A stretch of 55,807 nucleotides of DNA from Bacteroidales bacterium (lineage in GTDB: Bacteria > Bacteroidota > Bacteroidia > Bacteroidales > F082). Every line of letters starts with the position of its first letter. The stretch's first letter is position 1. The notes under the pieces were generated by a model. That model did not search any database. It saw nothing but the letters and a program-made list of their open reading frames with translations, and was not told where the DNA came from. Shown here piece by piece: positions 8,539 through 15,523 of this stretch. The position numbers and the translations under genes are program-made. The DNA is taken from NCBI GenBank assembly GCA_016291135.1, contig JAEFAE010000014.1, positions 1-55,807 on the forward strand. The letters are read 5' to 3'.

Positions 8539-8760
8539 ATGAAAAGACGATCTCCCTATATCAACCGACTGGTCATGGCATGGCTTCTTCTGGTCCTGAC
8601 AGGACAGCTGGGAGCTCAGTCCATTGACACGCCTTGAAATCTACCGTCGCGACAGGCCCCAATTATTCCCAAAGGCAGTAATGCTATACCTGTTTTTGGG
8701 GCGCCAAATATTGGACAACCAACAACTAATTATAACCTTATGATAATTCATTATTATTAA
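8539..8760 (+). pseudogene. nonsense-mutated start of a secreted protein
   Basis: ATG 8539 opens a clear signal peptide (MKRRSPYINRLVMAW, then LLLVLTGQLGAQS) and stops at TGA 8635 after 32 residues. Reading through that stop, the same frame stays open for 40 more codons (NLPSRQAPIIPKGSN, then AIPVFGAPNIGQPTTNYNL), with the TGA at a place where TGG (Trp) would fit. It then ends at TAA 8758. This looks like the 5' end of a large secreted protein, perhaps a toxin or adhesin precursor, that was cut short. The body is gone. Base composition turns AT-rich in its second half. Confidence 0.6.
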
Positions 8761-8771
8761 ACCATATAAAA

Positions 8772-9470
8772 ATGTCATTTTCATCTGATATCAATAAGGA
8801 ACTAGTTAGAAGACTTAATGCAATTGAGTTTAAAAAAAACAAAATGATTTACACTCGAGAACTCAAAGAAGAAGTCGTAGCTACACTTGTTCATATCTCC
8901 CGGTATTATAATAACCGCAAAACAAATGTCGGATATTTTTACCTCAGTTTGGATATAGGAGTATCTTTCATGGCAGTTAATAAGCTCTATCAGAATCTTA
9001 CAGGCTCTAAGACATTGTTTTATGATAGCATTGTACATAAAAACCTTGGTTATCTGATGCCTATTAAACAATACAAAGAGTGGGAATTTGTTGAAGGTGA
9101 AAACATGACACCTGTTTTTGATGATATGTTCGAATGTATCCATAACTATGCTTATCCTTATTATAACCATATGTCAGATTTAAACATTGTCTTTGATACA
9201 ATGAAATCAGGGGAAGGAATAGTGCACATTGCCCGTGACCGTTATCTTCCAATCTTATACTACTTAAGGGGCGACAAACAATCCGGTTTGAGAGTGATCG
9301 ATGAGGCGTTTGAGCGACAACTCCATCCGAAACAACCAGAGATTCCGAATATAAACGGAGCAAAAATAGAAATATTTGTTGGACCCGGGCATGGAATAGT
9401 CGATCCCTCCTATGTCACCTTTGCAAAAAACTATAGGGATCTTCCAGAGCCAAACCAAAGCAATCTTTAA
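8772..9470 (+). CDS. AT-rich hypothetical protein, DUF4304-like / possible immunity protein
   Basis: A 232-residue cytoplasmic-looking protein without signal peptide or membrane segment. Its start, INKELVRRLNAIEFKKNKM then IYTRELKEEVVATLVHIS, followed by GYFYLSLDIGVSF, has the pattern of the DUF4304 group (a small alpha/beta fold found among polymorphic-toxin immunity proteins), but this is a by-eye resemblance. No catalytic motif is recognised. GC content is far below that of flanking housekeeping genes, indicating foreign origin. It lies directly behind the broken secreted-protein start at 8539, which would fit an immunity gene outliving its toxin. A second AT-rich gene follows. Confidence 0.55.
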   Translation: MSFSSDINKELVRRLNAIEFKKNKMIYTRELKEEVVATLVHISRYYNNRKTNVGYFYLSLDIGVSFMAVNKLYQNLTGSKTLFYDSIVHKNLGYLMPIKQYKEWEFVEGENMTPVFDDMFECIHNYAYPYYNHMSDLNIVFDTMKSGEGIVHIARDRYLPILYYLRGDKQSGLRVIDEAFERQLHPKQPEIPNINGAKIEIFVGPGHGIVDPSYVTFAKNYRDLPEPNQSNL

Positions 9471-9536
9471 CAGCCTAATCAATTAAACAAACAACATAAC
9501 AATCAACAAGACAAATGATCTGTTTACGAAGTGTTT

Positions 9537-10301
9537 ATGAAACAGTGTATTGCTTTAATTCTGCTTTTTATTTGCTCTGAAAACCAGCACTTTCTCACCG
9601 GAAAATACCAAATCAACATTGAATCAGAACAAGTTAATTGTGAGCTAAATATTAGCCCGGATTCAACTTATGAAATTCAGCTCTGTTTTCAAGAGACTGA
9701 AGATATGGTTTATTGCGCGGTTCTTTCATACGGCCATTATTCTTATACAAACGAGCAATTAGTTCTACATGATGACTACTACAACTTTGATTGGAACATC
9801 TTTATAAGAGACAAAACACTGATTAAAGTGGATCAAGGTTATGCTTTTTTGGATGGGAAAAGGATAGTAGATTATCAAAACGAGAATGTTAGGATTCTTC
9901 CTCCGTCTGAGATTTATCAAAATGCTATCAAATCAGCAATAAACAGATTTAAGGCTCAACAGGATAATCCACAATTGATTCCGGGACAATATGAGGACCA
10001 AAACCAACGTTATCTCTTGAAAATTGAAAACGATGGTAGTTATCTGCTATTTCTAAAAGACATGCTGCTTTCTAAAGGCAGTTGGAACCGACAGAACAAT
10101 GATTTGATATTTAATGATGATGACTTAAACCACAATTTCACTATGGCCATCGGAAATCGAACTCTGTTGAGCATGGGGATCCCTGGGGAATTTGGTGGAA
10201 CTATGTTTGAAAACATTAATACAAAAAACATTCCTAAGAATAAAACAAATATTCCATTGAAAAAACTTCGTGGTGGCTGCAGTAGAATTAAAAATCGCTA
10301 A
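9537..10301 (+). CDS. AT-rich hypothetical exported protein
   Basis: A 254-residue protein that I do not recognise. It starts with a short hydrophobic segment (MKQCIALILLFICSENQ) that may be a signal peptide, though no good cleavage site or lipobox is seen. Two similar beta-rich halves are apparent: LTGKYQINIESEQVNCELNI in the first and IPGQYEDQNQRYLLKIENDG in the second, each beginning with a G-x-Y-strand pattern, suggesting a duplicated lipocalin-like or copper-resistance-like (NlpE-type) barrel unit. The start is ATG 9537; GTG 9531 is two codons upstream. GC is low, as in the preceding gene. Its 3' end is basic. Confidence 0.6.
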   Translation: MKQCIALILLFICSENQHFLTGKYQINIESEQVNCELNISPDSTYEIQLCFQETEDMVYCAVLSYGHYSYTNEQLVLHDDYYNFDWNIFIRDKTLIKVDQGYAFLDGKRIVDYQNENVRILPPSEIYQNAIKSAINRFKAQQDNPQLIPGQYEDQNQRYLLKIENDGSYLLFLKDMLLSKGSWNRQNNDLIFNDDDLNHNFTMAIGNRTLLSMGIPGEFGGTMFENINTKNIPKNKTNIPLKKLRGGCSRIKNR

Positions 10302-10335
10302 TTTAGCCACCAGAAAGGACAATAAAAAAGCAAAT

Positions 10336-12474
10336 ATGAAAAAAAGACTATTCCTGATCCTGGCTTTGCTTTCGGTGATGATTGCCAAAGCCGACGAAGG
10401 CATGTGGTTGCCTTACGCGTTGAATGGCCAGAACCTGGCCGAGATGCAAGCCATGGGCTGCAAGCTCACGGCCGAGCAGATCTTCAGCTTCAACCAACCC
10501 AGCATCAAGGACGCCATCGTCCAGTTTGGCGGCGGCTGCACCGGCGAGATCATCTCTGCTGAGGGCCTGCTGCTCACCAACCACCACTGCGGCCTGAGCT
10601 ACGTGCAGAAGCACTCCTCGGTGGAACACGACTACCTCACCGACGGCTTCTGGGCCAACGACAAGAGCCAAGAGCTGCCCAACCCGGGCCTCTCGGTGCT
10701 GTTCCTCAACCAGGTAAAAGACGTGACGGAGGCCGTGCTGAAAGACGTCACCGCCCAAACCACCGAGGCCGAGCGTGACGAGCTGGTCCGGAAAAACTCC
10801 AAGGCGATCGTCGAGGAGTACGGCAAGCAGGACTTCCACCGCGTGGAGGTGGTGCCCTTCTACAGCGGCAACCAGTACATCCTGTTCGACTATATCGAAT
10901 ACAAGGACGTGCGCCTGGTGTGCTGCCCGCCCTGGGGCATCGGCAAGTTTGGCGCCGACACCGACAACTGGACCTGGCCGCGCCACAAGGGTGACTTCAA
11001 CATCTTCCGCGTCTATACCGACAAGGAGGGCAACCCTGCCAACTATGCCCAAGACAACATCCCCATGAAGTCGAAGTGGTTCCTGCCCATCAACCTCGAC
11101 GGCGTGAAGCCTGGCGACTATGCCATGATCCTCGGCTATCCCGGCTCCACCGACCGCTACTCCACCTCCTACACCGTAAAGAACATCATCGAGGAGGAAG
11201 GCCCGGCCATCATCGACTGCCGCACCACCAAGCTCGACAACTACCGCAAGCACATGGACGCCGACCAAGAGGTGTTCATCCAATATGCCTCCAAGCAGGC
11301 CAGCGTGTCGAACTACTGGAAATACTACATCGGCCAGGTGAAGCAGCTCATGCGCAACCACGTGTTTGAGCGCCGCCAAGCCCAGGAGCAGGACTTCCGC
11401 AACTGGGTCAACGCCGACCCGAAACGCAAGGCCGAATACGGCGACATCTTCTCCGGCATCGAGAAGAAATGGGAAATCTTGGATGAGATCGAGAAATCGT
11501 TCGTGTATCACCGCGAGGCGGGATGGAACGGTGGCGAAGCCATCGCCCTCAGCCGTCGCTTCCGCGTCCTGAACGACTCCATCGAGGCCAAGGCCGACAA
11601 AGGATGGATCTTGAAAATGGCGGAGCGGTACCATGGCACGGCGGACGCCTTCTTCAAAGACTACAACGCCGCCCTGGACCAAGACGTCACCGCCGCCCTG
11701 CTGAACCTGTTCTACAAGAACATCCCCACGGCGCTGATGCCGAGCGAGATCCTACGCATCGGCCGCGAGAACAACGGCGACTTCACCGAGTATATCGCCA
11801 AGGCCTTCCAAAAGAGTGTCTTCACCGACCCGGCCCGTCTGGAGAAATGGCTTCAGAAGCCCAAGAGCCTGAGCAAGGATCCCCTCTACGCCCTTTCGTA
11901 CAACATCGTGGAGTCGTACCAGAACCTGTATGCACGCTATGAGGAGGCCCAGAACCTCGGCAACGCCGGCGAGCGTCTTTACATGAAAGGCCTGATGGAG
12001 ATGCAACAAGACCGCAACTTCTATCCCGATGCCAACTTCACCATGCGTCTGACCTACGGCACCGTGGAGCCTTACAAGGCCGCCGACGCCGTCAACTACA
12101 ACTACTACACCACCATGGACGGCGTGATGGCCAAGTACGTGCCCGGCAACTGGGAGTTCGACATCCCGCAGGACGTGCGCGACCTGGTGGCTCGCAAGGA
12201 CTACGGCCGCTATGCCAACGAGAAGGGTGAGCTGGTGGTGAACTTCATCACCACCAACGACATCACCGGCGGCAACTCCGGCAGTCCCGTCATCGACGGC
12301 GAGGGCAACCTGATCGGCTTGGCCTTCGACGGCAACTGGGAAGCCATGAGCGGCGACCTCAACTTCGAGAACAAGGTACAGCGCACCATCTGCATGGATG
12401 CCCGTTACCTGCTCTGGTGCATCGAGAAAGTCGGCAAGTGCGACAATATCATCAAAGAATTGAAAATCAAGTAA
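10336..12474 (+). CDS. dpp7: S46 family dipeptidyl peptidase, DPP7 type
   Basis: A 712-residue periplasmic serine exopeptidase, the same length as I recall for P. gingivalis DPP7. It has a signal peptide (MKKRLFLILALLSVMIAKA), then DEGMWLP, a hallmark of mature S46 enzymes. The catalytic triad is visible: His in TNHHCG (83/84), Asp220 in RHKGDFNIFR, and Ser648 in GNSGSP. The residue 18 positions after the serine is Gly666 (AFDGNW), as in DPP7, which prefers hydrophobic P1 residues; DPP11 has Arg there and prefers Asp/Glu. It would release dipeptides from imported oligopeptides. ATG 10336 is chosen over an in-frame upstream start because it begins the signal peptide. Convergent with the gene at 12479, 4 bp apart. 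Confidence 0.95.
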   Translation: MKKRLFLILALLSVMIAKADEGMWLPYALNGQNLAEMQAMGCKLTAEQIFSFNQPSIKDAIVQFGGGCTGEIISAEGLLLTNHHCGLSYVQKHSSVEHDYLTDGFWANDKSQELPNPGLSVLFLNQVKDVTEAVLKDVTAQTTEAERDELVRKNSKAIVEEYGKQDFHRVEVVPFYSGNQYILFDYIEYKDVRLVCCPPWGIGKFGADTDNWTWPRHKGDFNIFRVYTDKEGNPANYAQDNIPMKSKWFLPINLDGVKPGDYAMILGYPGSTDRYSTSYTVKNIIEEEGPAIIDCRTTKLDNYRKHMDADQEVFIQYASKQASVSNYWKYYIGQVKQLMRNHVFERRQAQEQDFRNWVNADPKRKAEYGDIFSGIEKKWEILDEIEKSFVYHREAGWNGGEAIALSRRFRVLNDSIEAKADKGWILKMAERYHGTADAFFKDYNAALDQDVTAALLNLFYKNIPTALMPSEILRIGRENNGDFTEYIAKAFQKSVFTDPARLEKWLQKPKSLSKDPLYALSYNIVESYQNLYARYEEAQNLGNAGERLYMKGLMEMQQDRNFYPDANFTMRLTYGTVEPYKAADAVNYNYYTTMDGVMAKYVPGNWEFDIPQDVRDLVARKDYGRYANEKGELVVNFITTNDITGGNSGSPVIDGEGNLIGLAFDGNWEAMSGDLNFENKVQRTICMDARYLLWCIEKVGKCDNIIKELKIK

Positions 12475-12478
12475 TTAC

Positions 12479-13282
12479 CTATAGATAGCAATTCGACCTG
12501 AACCCACCGCAGCCGTCGGGCTTGTTGATGAAGAAGCCCACGCCCAGGTGAAACTCGAGCCCCCTCAAAAACCGCCCCCCATTCAGATGGTAGGCGGAGA
12601 CGTTGAGGGGGCTCGACTGTCCGGCAAGCTCCCTCCAGGAATAGGTGTCGGTCAATCCGGCATGGAAAGACACGTCGGCCTTGAACACCAAGGTGACAAG
12701 CAGCAACGGCAGGTTGTAACGGACGCCGGCACCACCCACGACGCCCAACGAAAGACGGCGGTAGTTATACGAGGAGATCGTGTCGGTGAAATCGAGCAGC
12801 GGCGAGTCCTTGGGATGCGACAGCCGGATGTCGCCCCGGAAGGCATAGCCCAGATCGGGTCCCACAAAGAGGTAGGGCTTCAACCGGTCGGACACAGGGT
12901 AATACCCCATCACGGGAAGGCGTAACGCGATGTATTGGGCGCGGATCGAATAGGTCTCGGGGAAGTGGTTGGCATAACGGTAGGTGGTGGATCCGCCCCG
13001 CGTCTGCCAGTCCAGCTCCGGGGCCAAGGTGACGACCCGATGCAACGGAAACTCCACAAAAGCGCCCAATGAACGCTGTGGCATGACGTCAGGAGCCAAA
13101 TCCATCAACCGTGGATCGGTGAACGACAGCCACGGCAGGGTGAGTCCGCCTTTCACGCCGAAGACGGGGCGCTCGTAGAGCAAGGCGTCGCTGGGAGGAC
13201 GCGAGGGAATGAAACGCTGCTGCCCCATCATCGCGGTGGCAAGCAGCCCCAACAGACTGATCAACACGAGCCTCCTAATCAT
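12479..13282 (-). CDS. outer-membrane beta-barrel protein (PorT-like fold)
   Basis: A 267-residue exported protein. The signal peptide MIRRLVLISLLGLLATAMMGQ sets the start at 13282; longer starts run into the gene upstream. The mature part alternates hydrophobic strands of about 10 residues (GVKGGLTLPWLSF, LGAFVEFPLH, YIALRLPVMGYY, KPYLFVGPDLGYAF, LSLGVVGGAGVRY, EFHLGVGFFI), as in the 8-strand barrels common in Bacteroidota (outer membrane protein beta-barrel domain). No function can be assigned. Its start codon overlaps the stop of the upstream lipoprotein gene by 8 bp (13275-13282), so translation is coupled; it is the last of a three-gene unit. Confidence 0.75.
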   Translation of the reverse strand: MIRRLVLISLLGLLATAMMGQQRFIPSRPPSDALLYERPVFGVKGGLTLPWLSFTDPRLMDLAPDVMPQRSLGAFVEFPLHRVVTLAPELDWQTRGGSTTYRYANHFPETYSIRAQYIALRLPVMGYYPVSDRLKPYLFVGPDLGYAFRGDIRLSHPKDSPLLDFTDTISSYNYRRLSLGVVGGAGVRYNLPLLLVTLVFKADVSFHAGLTDTYSWRELAGQSSPLNVSAYHLNGGRFLRGLEFHLGVGFFINKPDGCGGFRSNCYL

Positions 13283-13934
13283 CGTCTCCCTCCTCTTGAT
13301 TGAAAAAATCCGTGGGTTCCGAAAGGCCGTCGCCATCTTTGTAAATGAAATACCACCCTGGGATGAAGGCCCCCACATATTGGTCCTCGCCATTGGCCGC
13401 CGAGAGGATCATGCTTCCGAACCGCAGGTTGCGGATGCCGTCCGCGCCGATGCTTCCTGTGAACAAAACGAAACGGTCGTGGGCATGGGTGGTGCCGTAA
13501 GAGGTCAGCTCCCGTGTCTCCACGAAATACAATGAGAATTGCTGGCCCGTACCGGCGACGAAAGCCGTCTCCGTCCAGACCGAGCCGCCCTCATAGAACT
13601 CCACGCGAGCCACGCGGTTATGCTGTTCGACGACTTTCAGGTACATGTCGAGCGTGTCCGACAAGTCGTAATGGAGGCTCGAGGCGACAAACTGCTTCCT
13701 GCCGATACGATAGGCCCCTTCGATGGAGGGAGGAAAATAGCCCTCGTCAGGAACGATGCCGAAGTCATCGAAGAACGCCTGTTGCAGGGTGTCGGGAATC
13801 AGCTCCCTCATGGGAATCACATAGCTTTCGCTGCCCAGCACCACGATGGTGTGGTGCGGCTCTTCGGGATGGCAGGCGGCCAGCGCGAACAACACAGCGA
13901 GACATCCGATCAACCAAGCCTTTCTCATTTCCAT
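13275..13934 (-). CDS. hypothetical lipoprotein
   Basis: A 219-residue predicted lipoprotein: MEMRKAWLIGCLAVLFALAAC has a good lipobox (LAAC, Cys21). The mature part is acidic and beta-rich with no domain that I recognise (VVLGSESYVIPMRELIPDT, RVEFYEGGSVWTETAFVAG, VGAFIPGWYFIYKDGD). It ends in an EEGDDD tail. Its start lies inside the 3' end of the T9SS cargo gene (ATGGAAATGA overlap) and its stop inside the start of the barrel gene, so all three genes are translationally coupled. The second Met (13928) is an equally possible start. Confidence 0.7.
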   Translation of the reverse strand: MEMRKAWLIGCLAVLFALAACHPEEPHHTIVVLGSESYVIPMRELIPDTLQQAFFDDFGIVPDEGYFPPSIEGAYRIGRKQFVASSLHYDLSDTLDMYLKVVEQHNRVARVEFYEGGSVWTETAFVAGTGQQFSLYFVETRELTSYGTTHAHDRFVLFTGSIGADGIRNLRFGSMILSAANGEDQYVGAFIPGWYFIYKDGDGLSEPTDFFNQEEGDDD

Positions 13935-15286
13935 ACAACCACTCGTTTTAGGTATACGCCACTGGAGGTGGTGATCTCAAGTACATAGAGGCCGCCCGGA
14001 AGGCCTTCGATGGGGATGGTGGTGCTGTCGTTGTGTTCCGGGGGAACCGTCAAAAGAGGCTGGTCCAACACATTGAATACCTGGACGCGCACCAGGTTGG
14101 GGGCCACCACGGTCACATCCTTGTTGGCAGGATTGGGATAGACCAGGATGGGGATGGTGTCGTCGGTGTGGTCGTTGAACTCCGTGGCGCGGATCTCGAT
14201 GGAGAGCTGGTCGTCGCAACCCACCATGTTGGAGGGATGGGCCATCAAGGTGCCTGTCCCCATCGAGGTGACGATGACCACGCAATGGTAATCGCTCAGG
14301 GGAATGAGATGCCACTGGGGATTGGTGCATCGCCATTCCACCGAATCGATATAGGAATAGCTGGAATCAACCACGTAATAATGATAGATTCCATGCCATA
14401 TATCTGATGCATAGAACACATCTTGATACCCCAAGATCTCCAGATCGGGATCGTACATGGTCAGTTCCATGACCAGGAGGCTGTCGCAGCCATGCTCATT
14501 GACCAGGGTCGTCGAATAATAGCCCGACTCGGTCAGGGTCTGCCCATACCATTCAAAGACATCGCAGGCTGCCGCCACGATGGTGTCAGCCAAAGGCTGT
14601 TCGATGGTCAGGTGGAGGATCACGGTGGAGTCGCTGCCTAGATAGCCGCCGCCATGAAGGGTATGGGAGTAGGGGCCAGACTCGGTAAAGGTGATGCCAT
14701 ACCACTCGAAGGGCCCGCAGGAATAGGCCGTGGTGTCTCCGATGGGGGCAGGCAACACCAACAGGTGAAGGATCACGGTAGAGTCGCAACCCAGGTAACT
14801 GCCCCCTTCGAAGGTATGCGGGTATTCGCCCGAGGTGTTGTAGATCGCGCCATACCATTCGATGGGATGATGCACCACCACCGTCGTGTCGCCGTGATAG
14901 ACCGGCTTGACGGTCAGGTGGAGGACCAAGAGGCTGTCACTACCCAGATAGCCCCCTCCGGGGAAGGTATGGTAATAATCGCCGGTTTCAGGACAGGTCT
15001 GGCCATACCACTCGAAAGGCTCGCACACGAGTGCCGTAGTATCTCCCGGCAGCGAGGGCAACACCGACAGGTGGAGCGTATCGGCACTCGGGCAGCCGTC
15101 GGCATTGGTATATTCGTGGATGTAGGTGCCACTCGCCTGATAGGTGTAGCCCTGCCAGGCATAGCTGTCGCAGGCGGTGACGTTCACCAAGCCACCCTTG
15201 CTTTGACCTTGGGCTTGAGGCAACACACACGATATTATACTGATTACCAAAAAGATAATCTTTAGTATGGCCTTTTGTGTGCGCAT
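13925..15286 (-). CDS. T9SS-secreted protein with five ~50-residue tandem repeats
   Basis: A 453-residue secreted protein. A signal peptide (to about residue 28, ...LPQAQGQ) is followed by five tandem repeats of about 45-51 residues. Their consensus is C-x-x-F-E-W-Y-G-x-T-x-x-E-S-G-x-Y-x-H-T, then GG-YLG-D-S-T-V-I-L-H-L; each begins near GDTT or DTI. The first and last repeats are the most divergent. A non-repeat region (about 280-370) follows and the C-terminus is a type A sorting domain (ILVYPNPANKDVTVV ... LPGGLYVLEIT ... YLKRVVVWK). It is probably surface-exposed. It heads a coupled operon with a lipoprotein and a beta-barrel. Confidence 0.88.
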   Translation of the reverse strand: MRTQKAILKIIFLVISIISCVLPQAQGQSKGGLVNVTACDSYAWQGYTYQASGTYIHEYTNADGCPSADTLHLSVLPSLPGDTTALVCEPFEWYGQTCPETGDYYHTFPGGGYLGSDSLLVLHLTVKPVYHGDTTVVVHHPIEWYGAIYNTSGEYPHTFEGGSYLGCDSTVILHLLVLPAPIGDTTAYSCGPFEWYGITFTESGPYSHTLHGGGYLGSDSTVILHLTIEQPLADTIVAAACDVFEWYGQTLTESGYYSTTLVNEHGCDSLLVMELTMYDPDLEILGYQDVFYASDIWHGIYHYYVVDSSYSYIDSVEWRCTNPQWHLIPLSDYHCVVIVTSMGTGTLMAHPSNMVGCDDQLSIEIRATEFNDHTDDTIPILVYPNPANKDVTVVAPNLVRVQVFNVLDQPLLTVPPEHNDSTTIPIEGLPGGLYVLEITTSSGVYLKRVVVWK

Positions 15287-15319
15287 TGTACCTCTTATAT
15301 TTTACTGATTAAAGGGGTG

Positions 15320-15327
15320 CAAAGTTA
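15320..15327 (-). promoter_or_regulatory. -7 box (TAACTTTG) for the three-gene unit ending at 12479
   Basis: The minus strand reads TAACTTTGC about 33 bp upstream of the start codon at 15286. Confidence 0.55.
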
Positions 15328-15462
15328 CATTTTTTTATCAACCACCCAAAATAGTATTTATCTTGCAATCGTCAATATCAGCTTCGGCGGTGTCAAGCAT
15401 CCTGACGTTGTAAAGCTTCATATCTACTATCCAAAGCTTTCTTGACTTTATCAAAATAACTC

Positions 15463-15496
15463 AAAAAAAGGCTGGCCCCGGTTGGGGCCAGCCTTT
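15463..15496 (-). terminator. intrinsic terminator of the gingipain-like gene
   Basis: A 12-bp perfect stem (AAGGCTGGCCCC / GGGGCCAGCCTT, loop GGTT), followed on the minus strand by seven T. It sits 28 bp after the stop codon at 15524. The rest of 15287-15523 is AT-rich non-coding sequence with the downstream gene's promoter. Confidence 0.92.
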
Positions 15497-15523
15497 CGTA
15501 GATACCTCAGGGGAGGTTAAGGA

